A stretch of 64,000 nt of DNA from contig JAFWIM010000131.1 of the NCBI GenBank assembly GCA_017514845.1, positions 62,001 to 126,000 on the forward strand, in the 5' to 3' direction. Numbering within the stretch: position 1 is the first letter of the stretch; every line of letters starts with the position of its first letter. Below the pieces are notes generated by a model. The model searched no databases and had not been told where the DNA came from. It was given only the letters and a program-made list of their open reading frames with translations. The DNA is from Lachnospiraceae bacterium. Lineage in GTDB: Bacteria > Bacillota > Clostridia > Lachnospirales > Lachnospiraceae. Below are positions 32,647 through 41,955 of this stretch, piece after piece. A program made the translations under genes and the position numbers.

Positions 32647-32689
32647 GATCAGCTGTCGCATGAAAATGTGGCAGCTGATTTGTTTTTTC
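32647..32689 (+). terminator. Terminator after tRNA-Pro
   Basis: ATCAGCTG...CAT-GAAA-ATG...CAGCTGAT stem followed by TTGTTTTTTC. Confidence 0.9.
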
Positions 32690-32741
32690 TTAAAATGAAA
32701 TCCCAACGGTTGAGTGGCAAATAGATAACAAGGAGAAGCAT

Positions 32742-33935
32742 ATGGATAAAAGTAATCTTGCTGAAATAAGAAAAGTCTTAAGAAAGAATGATCCGCCGAT
32801 CGACTGGATTTACGGTTTTTATGTAAGCCCCGACAATGAGCTTTGCTGGCAGTCATTCAGAAAATTCCTGTCCTTCGACGAAGATGAAATGTTCCGCCAC
32901 AAGGACAATATCAAAAAGGCGGTCGCCGGGACCCAGGGCAGGGAGCTGTTCTCTGTATCCCTCTCATCCCAGTCCGAAAAGCTCTTCGCCCTCAGACATA
33001 TGGAGGAGGAAGATACTGAGCTGCTCGAAGAGTTCGCGGGGCATGTGATCGGTGCCTATCAGCATACAGATCCCTATTATGCGATGCTGGCCCGCATCAC
33101 GTACGATGTGCCGGCGATCTCATCTGACAGGCGAAAACTCGAGGACGGAGACGTAGTCTACATAGGCCTTCTTTTCGCCATCTGTCCGGCCACGCTCTCG
33201 AAACCGTCCCTCGGCTACGACGACGGCGAGGGTGTCACAGAGCTGTCGCGCCGCTGGACGATCGGCGTTCCTTCCGAAGGCTTCCTGTATCCCTCGTTCA
33301 ATGACAGGATCGGAGACCTGAATGAAGTCCTCTACCGTTCCAAAAAAGAAATAACCGGTGATCTGTTCAGAGAATTCTTCGATGCCGACCTGCCTGTGAC
33401 CGCCAGCAAGCAGAAGGACGCTTTCAATACTCTCATGGATTCTCTCAATGTCAGTATGGAGTCGGCGGCTGCTATCCAGGAAGATCTGGCCAAGCTGGAG
33501 GCAGAGAACTTCAATGTACTTGAGAAAAATGACGCGCTAAGGCTGGCTGAGAGGATCGGAGCGGACACGGAGAATTTTGAGGAAGCGTATAATGACATCG
33601 TCGGCGACATACCTCTGTCAATTCCCGCGCTTCGCGAAAACAGTGTCGTTGTCTCCACAGATTCCGCTACCATAAAGATTCCGTTCGACAAGGCACAGTT
33701 CATCAAAACGCGTGTCATTGACGGTGTGACATATATAGTAATTCCGGTCGATGGCGCTGTCATAGTGAACGGAATCCCGTCGGTCGCCGGTGATCTCGAA
33801 AAAATTGCGGGCAGGACAGACGGAGCAGAAGATGAGGACGTACAGAACGATGTGCATGTCGTTCTGTCAGAAGAAAACCTGGGCCCGGAAGCTGATCTTT
33901 CCGAGCTTACGGATGATATTTTCGGTGTCTTGTGA
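32742..33935 (+). CDS. DUF4317 protein, function unknown
   Basis: This 397-residue soluble protein matches the DUF4317 family of Clostridia: MDKSNLAEIRKVLRKNDPPI followed by DWIYGFYV, VSLSSQSEKLFALR, and TDPYYAMLARITYDVP. No catalytic motif is evident. Residues about 200-300 are helical, and the C-terminus has a short beta-rich part with an acidic end. AAGGAG lies before ATG 32742. It stands alone between tRNA-Pro and the discoidin/propeller pair. Confidence 0.8.
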   Translation: MDKSNLAEIRKVLRKNDPPIDWIYGFYVSPDNELCWQSFRKFLSFDEDEMFRHKDNIKKAVAGTQGRELFSVSLSSQSEKLFALRHMEEEDTELLEEFAGHVIGAYQHTDPYYAMLARITYDVPAISSDRRKLEDGDVVYIGLLFAICPATLSKPSLGYDDGEGVTELSRRWTIGVPSEGFLYPSFNDRIGDLNEVLYRSKKEITGDLFREFFDADLPVTASKQKDAFNTLMDSLNVSMESAAAIQEDLAKLEAENFNVLEKNDALRLAERIGADTENFEEAYNDIVGDIPLSIPALRENSVVVSTDSATIKIPFDKAQFIKTRVIDGVTYIVIPVDGAVIVNGIPSVAGDLEKIAGRTDGAEDEDVQNDVHVVLSEENLGPEADLSELTDDIFGVL

Positions 33936-34071
33936 CCCTTCGTTCATTGCCCGTATAGTTTCAATGTGGTAAGATATCTTATCGGAAGTTGCGAATGCAG
34001 CTCCCGATAAAAGAGCGATGAAAATCGCCCGCAATTCGACGATCGGTTTCGCGAAGCGGTTCCGGTCATAT

Positions 34072-34080
34072 TGTTACAAT
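34072..34080 (+). promoter_or_regulatory. Possible extended -10 before the discoidin-like gene
   Basis: TGTTACAAT, 61 nt before ATG 34142; no recognisable -35. The region before it has a TTATCGG...CCGATAA hairpin (about 33978-34008). Confidence 0.35.
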
Positions 34081-34141
34081 GAAGCCGCGTCACGGGATGC
34101 GGAAATGCCAAGATATCAGGATTTGAAAAAGGGAGGAGCAT

Positions 34142-34762
34142 ATGGCCAGAGACGATGTCAGAAGTGACGGACCGGGCGCCGGTATGTTCATAGCTTTTAT
34201 CCTGGAGTGCACAGCGCTCATGATGATCTGTGTCGTACTCTGGGAAATATACGCGAAAATCTCGGCTCCTGCAGAGCAGGCTCTTGAAGTTCAGGCCACC
34301 GTCACAAGCACAATGCCCGACAGTCTTAACAATTCGGGTTATATAGGAATAAGCGACGCGCAGGCGACTTCAGAACTATACCAGAGCGATGATATTGACA
34401 ACTCCCCCTATGCCGCCTGCGACGGATACACTGAATCCTCCTGGCAGGAAGGCACAGAGGGCGAGGGATACGGCGAGAGAATCGAGTTCTATTTTCCCGA
34501 GTCAAACGTCCGGTATGTAAAGCTTGCTCTCGGTAACTGGAGAAGTGAGAACCGCTTTTACTCAAACAACCGTCCGAAGACAATGACTGTGGATGTGGGA
34601 GGCAACTCTTATAAACTTGACTTCGAAGACGATATGGTATTGCAGTATATAGTATTCTCGGAACCCATAAAGGCATCCGATATCCAGTTCACCATAGACG
34701 ACATTTATCTCGGTCAGACACATGACTGCTGTATCTCGGAAATTACGATTTATGAGGGCTAG
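34142..34762 (+). CDS. Membrane-anchored discoidin-like (F5/8 type C-like) protein
   Basis: This 206-residue protein has an N-terminal membrane anchor (GMFIAFILECTALMMICVVLW, residues about 14-34) and an extracellular beta-sandwich. The pattern of ATSELYQSDDIDNSPYAACDGYTESSW resembles the start of F5/8 type C/NPCBM-like carbohydrate-binding domains, as do RYVKLALGNW and the late strand DCCISEITIYEG. AGGGAGGAG precedes ATG 34142. The next gene starts 3 nt after its stop, so the two products probably act together at the outer face of the membrane. Ligand is unknown. Confidence 0.7.
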   Translation: MARDDVRSDGPGAGMFIAFILECTALMMICVVLWEIYAKISAPAEQALEVQATVTSTMPDSLNNSGYIGISDAQATSELYQSDDIDNSPYAACDGYTESSWQEGTEGEGYGERIEFYFPESNVRYVKLALGNWRSENRFYSNNRPKTMTVDVGGNSYKLDFEDDMVLQYIVFSEPIKASDIQFTIDDIYLGQTHDCCISEITIYEG

Positions 34763-34765
34763 GCA

Positions 34766-37573
34766 ATGAGATGGGAGAAATACAGAGTACCGCTGCTGGA
34801 GCTCGGTCTCATCGTGACGGGCGCGGTCGCAATAATCTCGCTTGCATCCGTTTTTATTCTTAATGCAAGGCTCAGGAATATCCAGACCGAACAGACAGTT
34901 GTGCGGGAAACATCCGCGGTGGAAGAGCGCTCTGCGCTTGAACAGCAGCTCATGGTGTACGGATCTTCGGATGCCAGGGCTCTTGTCATGACGAACAGCC
35001 TTCCGATGCAGGGACTCGCCGGTGAGGACCTCGTCTGCAGCGAGGCTGAAGACGTCTGCGCAGCATCCGATGCAGACGGCCGGTATTACGTGTGGCGCAT
35101 GTCAGACGGAGAACTTCTTACGACATATACCAACACTTCCTATGACAGAGCTCTGCTCATCGGGCAGAACAGGATACTGCTCGAGGACAGCGGTAACTTC
35201 TACTGCTTTGATTACACGTCCGGCATGCAGCTCTGGAAATGGCAGTTTCCGTATGAAGACTGCGTCTGGGAGTATGACGCAGGGAGCGAAATACTATATA
35301 TCATGTCCAAAAATCCCGATGTGGAGACACAAACGTTGACGACTCAGAACGAGGATAATGACTGGGATGATGACGACGACTGGGATGACGATGACTGGGA
35401 TGATGATGACTGGGATGACGATCGTAATACCGTTTCTCAGACTGTCGTGATGTCTGTTCGGCATGATATCTGTGTTCTGTCCATCGACAGTCTGGAAGCC
35501 AATTATATCCGTCCGACGGATCTTCTGGCGGATGAGAAAAACTACCCTGAGGGCGTCATTTATGATATTGCTCTGTCCGATAACGCGGCCTATCTTCTCA
35601 TAAACGGTATGCTCACGGACACAGATCATCAGAGAGAGCGGTATTTCTCGAGAATATACGATCTGAGTGATATTTCATTTGTCCCAGATATTACCGGAAC
35701 TCCGGTCTCCGAATACGCAGATACTGCGGAGGCCGCTGATGAATCCAATGTATCCTATCAGACTTCAGGGATCGTCCGCGAGGCGGCAGCGTCCTACAAT
35801 GAGGGCAGCGACTACGGTTACCGGATGATATCGAGATGGATCGACAATGAATCTCTGCTTGAATATTCGGAGTCAATTCCCGAAGCGAGCGATTCTGATG
35901 ATCCGGATGACAGTCATTACAGCCAGAGTGATAATGGCAATGAAGACGGAAATATTGCAGGTATTGTCATGGGCACACGAGACAGGGATGAACTTGACGA
36001 GGACCCGGTAACAGTCGAGTGGTCCATCAGGAAGAGAACCCTGCCTTACGCGTCCACTTCCTGGAGAGTACACGGCAACGGCGAACCAACGGACGCCCCC
36101 AGACTCTGCACTTATACCGAAGAGGATTTTTCCTACATCATTGTCACTCTCAGCCAATGCGCGCTCACACTCGGTTCACAGACCGGACAGGAGGTCGGCG
36201 CCACGATCGATACCGATGACTTTATCTACATCGAGCCCAAGGGGCAAAGACCGACGATGCTCATTACGACCGACGGTTCCGTCATTCAGGGCAAACGGCA
36301 TTACGATCTCGGGGTATCGGATATAAAAGCTGTGCGAAAAATCAGAGACAACTATTATGTCTCCGCAGAAAACAGCATTTTCATATACACGATGGCCGGC
36401 AATGTGGCCGAAAGCGGTATCCCGCTGACCGGTTCTGATGAAATCATGTGGAACAGGGTCCTAATAAGCCCGGACGGCATGTACACGGTCCTCTCCGGTC
36501 AGAGGTATCTGAGCCTCTACAAGACCACAGACGGAACGCGGCTTTATCAGAATATATGCGCGGTGTCGGTCGGAGCGGACGCTGTATTCTGCGGCAGCAA
36601 ATTGTGTCATTTAGACGCATCCGGCAGGAACCTGATGATTTATGATGCCTCTTCAGGTAACAAAGAGAGAATACAGCTGACCGGGGCTATAGCGATACAG
36701 AAGACTGAGATCAGATCATGGGGCAACCGGTATCTGCTCATAGGAGCCGAGAACGGACAGAACCTGTGGATCATTGACACGGAGACCATGTCTGTCAGCC
36801 GCGCGATTTCAGCCGGAGATCTATGTGAAATGGCCGGTCTCGATGAGAAGAAATCGACCGTCGAGTACTGCAGAATGTCTCCGGACGCAAAATATCTTGT
36901 TTACAGCATACGGGTGAGTGATGATGCCGGCGCTCTGACCCTGAAGGCATATGTCACGCAGCTCGATACAGGCGAGACACTTGAGAGCGATGAACTTGCG
37001 TCAAAACTCGACGTGGCCGCGGAAAAGCTGCCTGCCCTGAACACCTCCGCTTACGCATTCTCTCAGGATGGTCGCTTCGCGCTCTTTACAGGAGCAAATA
37101 ACGCGATCGGGGTGCTCGATCTTGCGAAGGCTTCATTTGCACACGAGACAAATTGCGGAGAGCTCTCCGCCCAGCCTGTATTCACACCCGCAGGCAGCGT
37201 GGTGTGTGTTACTGCCACAGGAGACGTGTGCGTCATTAATGCGGACACCGGCAATTATGTCGCGATTGACGATGAGGGCAAAGCCATCGAATCTCATGAT
37301 ATCTTTTTAATGGACCGGCTCGGATCTGCTGTCACTCTGTCCTTCGATGATTCGAAGATGTACGCTTCCGGCGTAAAGAACGGTAAAACATATATCAGAG
37401 TTTACACTATTTCGGACGGCGGGATATTGACGCCCGAGACAGAAATACCGTCTGCAGCGGGAGCCGGCGCGGGCAGCATACTGATGCGCTACGGCGATTC
37501 GGAAGCCGAGTTATTCCCCTACCGTTCTTCGGAAGAGCTGGATGCCATGGCAGCATCGCAAAATGTCCCCTGA
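34766..37573 (+). CDS. Membrane-anchored beta-propeller protein with Asp/Trp tandem repeat
   Basis: This 935-residue protein starts with a membrane helix (LLELGLIVTGAVAIISLASVFIL, in part; residues about 9-32). The rest is extracellular and built of repeated WD40/PQQ-like blades: ADGRYYVWRMSDGELL, NFYCFDYTSGMQLWKW, SPDGMYTVLSGQRYLSLY, RFALFTGANNAIGVLDL. A tandem WDDDD run at about residues 195-220 interrupts one blade, and a second acidic linker lies near 370-400. No enzyme motif is evident. It is co-transcribed with the discoidin-like protein. It could be a scaffold, sensor or assembly factor in the envelope; that is inference. Confidence 0.72.
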   Translation: MRWEKYRVPLLELGLIVTGAVAIISLASVFILNARLRNIQTEQTVVRETSAVEERSALEQQLMVYGSSDARALVMTNSLPMQGLAGEDLVCSEAEDVCAASDADGRYYVWRMSDGELLTTYTNTSYDRALLIGQNRILLEDSGNFYCFDYTSGMQLWKWQFPYEDCVWEYDAGSEILYIMSKNPDVETQTLTTQNEDNDWDDDDDWDDDDWDDDDWDDDRNTVSQTVVMSVRHDICVLSIDSLEANYIRPTDLLADEKNYPEGVIYDIALSDNAAYLLINGMLTDTDHQRERYFSRIYDLSDISFVPDITGTPVSEYADTAEAADESNVSYQTSGIVREAAASYNEGSDYGYRMISRWIDNESLLEYSESIPEASDSDDPDDSHYSQSDNGNEDGNIAGIVMGTRDRDELDEDPVTVEWSIRKRTLPYASTSWRVHGNGEPTDAPRLCTYTEEDFSYIIVTLSQCALTLGSQTGQEVGATIDTDDFIYIEPKGQRPTMLITTDGSVIQGKRHYDLGVSDIKAVRKIRDNYYVSAENSIFIYTMAGNVAESGIPLTGSDEIMWNRVLISPDGMYTVLSGQRYLSLYKTTDGTRLYQNICAVSVGADAVFCGSKLCHLDASGRNLMIYDASSGNKERIQLTGAIAIQKTEIRSWGNRYLLIGAENGQNLWIIDTETMSVSRAISAGDLCEMAGLDEKKSTVEYCRMSPDAKYLVYSIRVSDDAGALTLKAYVTQLDTGETLESDELASKLDVAAEKLPALNTSAYAFSQDGRFALFTGANNAIGVLDLAKASFAHETNCGELSAQPVFTPAGSVVCVTATGDVCVINADTGNYVAIDDEGKAIESHDIFLMDRLGSAVTLSFDDSKMYASGVKNGKTYIRVYTISDGGILTPETEIPSAAGAGAGSILMRYGDSEAELFPYRSSEELDAMAASQNVP
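35355..35426 (+). repeat. 15-nt tandem repeat encoding WDDDD
   Basis: Four to five copies of a GACTGGGATGAYGAY unit, in frame, encode a run of Asp and Trp. Copy-number change would keep the frame. Confidence 0.85.
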
Positions 37574-37584
37574 AACATGTATAC

Positions 37585-37652
37585 CTCAGTGTGAGATGCC
37601 CCCACCTGTAGGCGGTGTGCAACAAAACAGTCTCAGCGGTGGGAGCATCACC
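37585..37652. repeat. Diverged copy of the CTCAGTG palindromic element
   Basis: CTCAGTG, a CCCCCACC-TGTA-GGCGGTG hairpin and a second TCTCAGCGG occur in the same order as at 27861-27953. GATGCCCCCACC (37595-37606) and GGTGGGAGCATC (37638-37649) pair with one mismatch. It forms most of the thrC leader. Confidence 0.55.
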
Positions 37653-37675
37653 CAATAGATATAAGGAGAAGTATT

Positions 37676-39169
37676 ATGTCAATTTTTTACAAAAGCACTC
37701 GCGGCAACGCTGAAACAGTCACTGCTTCCGCAGCTATCCTGACGGGTCTTTCACCTGACGGCGGTCTTTACGTTCCGACCGAGATTCCGCAGATCACAAG
37801 ACCTCTTTCCGAACTCGCCGGTCTGTCTTATCAGGAGCTTGCGTATGACATCATGAGTAAGTTTCTCACGGATTTCACTGAGGAAGAGCTCCGGCACTGC
37901 ATCGCCAGCGCTTACGATACAAAATTCGACACTGAGGCAATCGCGCCGGTCGTGAAGAAAGACGGAGCTTATTATCTCGAGCTCTTCCACGGAGCGACGA
38001 TTGCTTTCAAGGATATGGCCCTCTCCATACTCCCGCACCTCATGGTGACATCCGCCAGAAAGAACGGAGTGACACGCGATATCGTCATCCTGACAGCGAC
38101 CTCCGGTGATACGGGCAAGGCAGCCATGGCCGGATTTGCGGACGTTCCGGGAACAAAGATCATTGTCTTCTATCCGCATGGCGGCGTATCGAATATTCAG
38201 AGACTGCAGATGGCCACCCAGCGCGGTGACAATACATATGTTGTCGCTATCAACGGAAACTTTGACGACGCTCAGACCGCAGTCAAAAAGATGTTCAACG
38301 ATAAGGACATGCAGGCTGAGCTTGCCGACAAAGGCTTCCAGTTCAGCTCTGCCAACTCGATCAACGTCGGACGCCTCGTTCCGCAGATCGTATACTATGT
38401 CTATTCTTACTGCCAGCTGCTCAAATGCGGTGAGATCGCCGAGGGCGACAAGATCAATATCACGGTCCCGACCGGCAATTTCGGCAATATCCTTGCAGCC
38501 TACTATGCGAAGCAGATGGGGCTGCCGGTAAATAAGCTGATCTGCGCGTCCAACGAGAACAAAGTACTCTTTGACTTTTTCCGGACAGGAGAGTACGACA
38601 GAAAGCGCGATTTCATTCTGACAAGTTCACCGTCCATGGATATTCTCATATCCAGCAATCTCGAGAGATTGATCTACCGCATCTGCGGAAACGATGCTGT
38701 AAAGACCGCTGAATTCATGAAAGAATTGTCAAGCGACGGCAAGTACGACATAACGGACGAGATGAAAGCCCAGCTCGATGATTTCTATGGAGGATTCGCG
38801 ACCGAGGAGGAGAATTTCGCGGGAATAAGAGATCTCTACGAGAAGACCGGCTACGTGATCGACACGCATACAGGTATTGCAAATGCCGTCTACCGGGCTT
38901 ATGTCGAAAAGACCGGAGATACGACCCCGACTGTCATCGCGTCCACAGCGAGCCCCTTTAAATTTGCTGTCTCGGTCGTCGGTGCGATTGCGCCGGAAAA
39001 ACTGTCAGGCAGGACAGACTTTGAACTGATCGATATTCTCTCAGAGCTGTCGGGCACTGCGGAGCCGTACGCTATCACTGATATTCGCACAGCCCCCGTC
39101 CGCCACAAGACCGTGGTCGATGCCTGCGACATGCCTGCAGAGGTCAGAAAAATTCTCGGAGTCTCATGA
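37676..39169 (+). CDS. thrC: Threonine synthase
   Basis: This 497-residue PLP enzyme converts O-phosphohomoserine to threonine. The lysine for PLP is Lys112 in HGATIAFKDMALS. ATSGDTGKAAMAGF and VPTGNFGNILAAYYA are the phosphate-binding and PLP-binding loops. The N-terminus FYKSTRGNAETVTASAAIL is typical of the long (E. coli/yeast-like) class. AAGGAG precedes ATG 37676. asd, which supplies the same pathway, lies 15 kb upstream. The ATP-grasp gene begins directly after its stop. Confidence 0.96.
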   Translation: MSIFYKSTRGNAETVTASAAILTGLSPDGGLYVPTEIPQITRPLSELAGLSYQELAYDIMSKFLTDFTEEELRHCIASAYDTKFDTEAIAPVVKKDGAYYLELFHGATIAFKDMALSILPHLMVTSARKNGVTRDIVILTATSGDTGKAAMAGFADVPGTKIIVFYPHGGVSNIQRLQMATQRGDNTYVVAINGNFDDAQTAVKKMFNDKDMQAELADKGFQFSSANSINVGRLVPQIVYYVYSYCQLLKCGEIAEGDKINITVPTGNFGNILAAYYAKQMGLPVNKLICASNENKVLFDFFRTGEYDRKRDFILTSSPSMDILISSNLERLIYRICGNDAVKTAEFMKELSSDGKYDITDEMKAQLDDFYGGFATEEENFAGIRDLYEKTGYVIDTHTGIANAVYRAYVEKTGDTTPTVIASTASPFKFAVSVVGAIAPEKLSGRTDFELIDILSELSGTAEPYAITDIRTAPVRHKTVVDACDMPAEVRKILGVS

Positions 39170-40108
39170 ATGACAAACTCAGAATCGAACTTTGTAAGAA
39201 TCATCAGAGAGATCTGTGAGGAAGAACAGATCTCTCTGCAATCATATTCATTTGACTGGATCTTCGAGCTTCAGAAGCACGGAAAGGTCCGCTATATTCT
39301 CGGATATCAATTTGGTCTCAATACAGCCTCAGTGAATTCCATATGCTGTGATAAAGCCGCGGCCAGCGAGATCATGACAGCTCACGGAATTCCTAACATA
39401 GAGCATCGGCTCTTCGCGTCGCCCGGCGAGCAGAAATTCGTCGGAAAGACCGGCTGTTGGTCTTCGCTGATCAGATTCCTCGAAGAGAAGGGAACGCTTG
39501 TCGTTAAACCGAATGACGGTACAGGCGGAGACAGGGTCTTCAAGGTCAGCAGCGCGTATGAGCTCGAGACTGCCGTCCACACGATATATGAGCGGTCAGG
39601 ATACATTGCGGCTTCGCCGTTCTATGATATTGAAAATGAGTACCGAACGATCATGCTGGACGGTGATGCCCGCCTCGTATACGTAAAGAGAAGACCTCAT
39701 CTCACGGGTGACGGTGTCAGCACAGTGGCTGAGCTCATTGTCCGCCATCTCACGGAACAGGAGAGTATCAGCACTTCGGACGTTACAATACCCGGCCGCG
39801 CTGACCGGATCCCTGCGAAGGGGGAACAGATCCTTCTCGGGTGGAAGCATAATCTTGGCCTCGGAGCGAGGGCTGAGCTCCTCGAAGACGGCCCGCTCAA
39901 AAAAGATATCGAAACTATCGTGGCGGAGGTCGCGCGCTGCCTCGGCGTCAGATTTGCATCCATTGACATCGCAGAGACTGGCGAAGGACTGAAAGTACTC
40001 GAGATAAATTCCGGTGTCATGATGGAGAATTTTGCCGGTCAGGACGCGAAAAGCCGAGAGATTGCCAAATCAATTTATCGCGACGCGATCCGTCTCATGT
40101 TTGAGTGA
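39170..40108 (+). CDS. ATP-grasp ligase of unknown substrate
   Basis: This 312-residue protein has the ATP-grasp fold: GTLVVKPNDGTGGDRVFKVSS (ATP-binding lysine and glycine loop), NEYRTIMLDGDARLVYVKRRP, and the metal-binding end FASIDIAETGEGLKVLEINSG. The pattern is closest to RimK/cyanophycin-synthetase-like carboxylate-amine ligases. It follows thrC without a gap and its end overlaps the dGTPase upstream region. It probably joins a carboxylate to an amine, but the substrates are not visible in the sequence. Confidence 0.8.
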   Translation: MTNSESNFVRIIREICEEEQISLQSYSFDWIFELQKHGKVRYILGYQFGLNTASVNSICCDKAAASEIMTAHGIPNIEHRLFASPGEQKFVGKTGCWSSLIRFLEEKGTLVVKPNDGTGGDRVFKVSSAYELETAVHTIYERSGYIAASPFYDIENEYRTIMLDGDARLVYVKRRPHLTGDGVSTVAELIVRHLTEQESISTSDVTIPGRADRIPAKGEQILLGWKHNLGLGARAELLEDGPLKKDIETIVAEVARCLGVRFASIDIAETGEGLKVLEINSGVMMENFAGQDAKSREIAKSIYRDAIRLMFE

Positions 40109-40137
40109 TATCGCAAGGACAGTGTCGGAGTAATCTT

Positions 40138-41670
40138 ATGCAGTGGAAACAACTTTTAAGTACAAAGAGATCGGGAAGCGAGGAGGTACTCCGGGCACGG
40201 GCTGACCTTCGATCGGAGTTCGAAAAGGACTACCACAAGATCATCAGCAGCGCGTCCCTTCGGCGCCTGCAGGATAAAACGCAGGTATTTCCCCTCGATA
40301 AAAGCGATTTTATACGGACAAGGCTCACACACAGTCTGGAGGTCTCATCTGTCGGCAGGTCACTCGCTCAGAATATTTCCGAGCGCATCATTGATCAGAG
40401 GATCGATCCCGAATTCACACTGGAGACAGAAAAGGCCATCACGGAGGTCATCGAATGCGCAGGCCTCATTCATGATATAGGCAACCCGCCGTTCGGTCAT
40501 TTCGGCGAGGAGGCTATACGCGAGTGGTTCGTGAAGCATCTTCCCCGGCTTCAGGTAGGCGGAAAGCCCGTCACGGCAATTCTGACCGAACAGGAGCTCG
40601 GCGATTTTCTTCACTTTGAAGGCAACGCGCAGGGACTTCGGCTCGTGTCCAAGCTGCATTTCGCAGAGAACGGATGCGGCATGAACCTCACATACTCTCT
40701 GCTGTCTACGATGATCAAATATCCAAGGTCCTCCACATCGATGAATCCCGGCTCCTCTTTGATCAGCGACAGGAAAATGGGATATTTCAAGTCGGAGGAG
40801 GAGCTTTTTACACGCATTCAGAAAATCACGGGAACGAACGGAAAGCGCAATCCGCTGACGTTTATTCTCGAGGCAGCTGACGACATAGCGTACGCTACAG
40901 CCGACATCGAGGACGCGTTCAAGAAGGGTTTCTTCGATTATCCGACATTCACAGCAGAGCTGTGGAAGCGCAGAGTCGCCAAGGACTATATCGAGGAGTT
41001 GGATGAGATCTATTCACGTGCTGCTCAGGGGCGAAGCGAGAAGAAATCCACAAAAAAGCCGAAGACGAACAACGCGCACTGGGGTGAGCTCGGTTCCTAC
41101 ATGGACAGCCTCAAAGGCAGCGGTTATACGACCGCATTCGGCGGAAATGTCCACGACATGGGAATGTCCGGCGAATATGTCAGTCCGGGCGAGTATGCAC
41201 TCATGACCTGGCTGTCCGAGATGCAGAGCGTTCTCCTGCTGGCGGCCGCTGAAGGTTTTGTGGCCAATTACAGCGCCATCATGGAAGGACGGTTCGACCG
41301 GGAACTCATCTGCGACTCGAAGGAAGCGGTGCTCCTTCATGCCCTTACGAGTATAGCCTACGATTACGCCTTCACATCTATGTCCATCTATAAGACAGAG
41401 ATAGCTGCCAATAACATACTCACTTACCTTCTGAACAAACTTGTCCCTTCGGTACTTATGTATGACCGTGAGACTCCGCCCGGGCTCATGGAAGAGAAGT
41501 TCCTGTCCCTGATCTCGGAGAATTACAAGCAGATCTACGCATGGTCTGTGCGAGGCAAGACAGATGAGGAAAAGGTCTATTACCGGCTTCTTCTCGCGAC
41601 GGATTCCATATCCGGAATGACGGATTCCTACGCAAGAGATCTGTATACGGATCTTAACGGAATCACCTGA
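40138..41670 (+). CDS. dgt: dGTP triphosphohydrolase (HD family)
   Basis: This 510-residue HD enzyme hydrolyses dGTP (or other dNTPs) to the nucleoside and tripolyphosphate, controlling the dNTP pool. Motifs are SSASLRRLQDKTQVFPL, RTRLTHSLEVSSV (metal-binding His), CAGLIHDIGNPPFGHFGE (HD) and LTFILEAADDIAYATADIEDA (Asp). The length matches E. coli Dgt rather than the shorter class. ATG 40138 follows GGAG by 7 nt; an in-frame upstream extension overlaps the ATP-grasp gene and is not needed. Confidence 0.93.
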   Translation: MQWKQLLSTKRSGSEEVLRARADLRSEFEKDYHKIISSASLRRLQDKTQVFPLDKSDFIRTRLTHSLEVSSVGRSLAQNISERIIDQRIDPEFTLETEKAITEVIECAGLIHDIGNPPFGHFGEEAIREWFVKHLPRLQVGGKPVTAILTEQELGDFLHFEGNAQGLRLVSKLHFAENGCGMNLTYSLLSTMIKYPRSSTSMNPGSSLISDRKMGYFKSEEELFTRIQKITGTNGKRNPLTFILEAADDIAYATADIEDAFKKGFFDYPTFTAELWKRRVAKDYIEELDEIYSRAAQGRSEKKSTKKPKTNNAHWGELGSYMDSLKGSGYTTAFGGNVHDMGMSGEYVSPGEYALMTWLSEMQSVLLLAAAEGFVANYSAIMEGRFDRELICDSKEAVLLHALTSIAYDYAFTSMSIYKTEIAANNILTYLLNKLVPSVLMYDRETPPGLMEEKFLSLISENYKQIYAWSVRGKTDEEKVYYRLLLATDSISGMTDSYARDLYTDLNGIT

Positions 41671-41676
41671 TTTTCG

Positions 41677-41705
41677 TTTACAAGAAGAGCGCTCTACGAT
41701 ATAAT
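41677..41705 (+). promoter_or_regulatory. Promoter of 6S RNA
   Basis: TTTACA, exactly 17 bp, perfect TATAAT. The start of transcription would be at about 41712. Confidence 0.85.
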
Positions 41706-41709
41706 ATAA

Positions 41710-41930
41710 GTAGCTTCCTGGGGTGTTCGATCCCCCTATTTTTCCTGAACCTACATTTGAATTAAAGGGATTCCAATATCGTCGGTCTCAATGTCAGGCC
41801 TCAAGCAACTACCGGAGGAAGACAGCGGGCAGAGTGAGGTTACCCACCTGGCTGTGGCTAGGCGTCAGCTTTATAGGAACGGCATCCCGGGACCTTTAGT
41901 AAGGCCAAGGTAGATTAAATACCTTGGCTG
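41710..41930 (+). ncRNA. ssrS: 6S RNA
   Basis: 6S RNA mimics an open promoter and holds sigma-70-type RNA polymerase. The 5' end CCTGGGGTG(TTCG) pairs with the 3' part CATCCCGGG (41884-41892) to make the closing stem, enclosing a partly paired rod of about 170 nt with an unpaired middle, the 6S architecture. A strong promoter drives it and no ORF is present. A stem GCCAAGGTA/TACCTTGGC (41904-41928) lies at the 3' end, although its T run is poor. Exact ends are estimated. It lies between dgt and galM. Confidence 0.8.
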
Positions 41931-41955
41931 TCATCATTTTAAGAGGGAGTGTGCT

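Noticed and set aside
35355..35426. CRISPR-like array
   Set aside because: The repeats are 15-nt coding units without spacers inside the beta-propeller gene; no cas genes occur in the window.
37574..37675. T-box or riboswitch controlling thrC
   Set aside because: Too short, no T-box core, and the sequence is better explained as a diverged copy of the CTCAGTG palindromic element.
41710..41930. galM leader riboswitch
   Set aside because: The promoter, closing stem and rod shape fit 6S RNA better, and no known sugar riboswitch motif is present.
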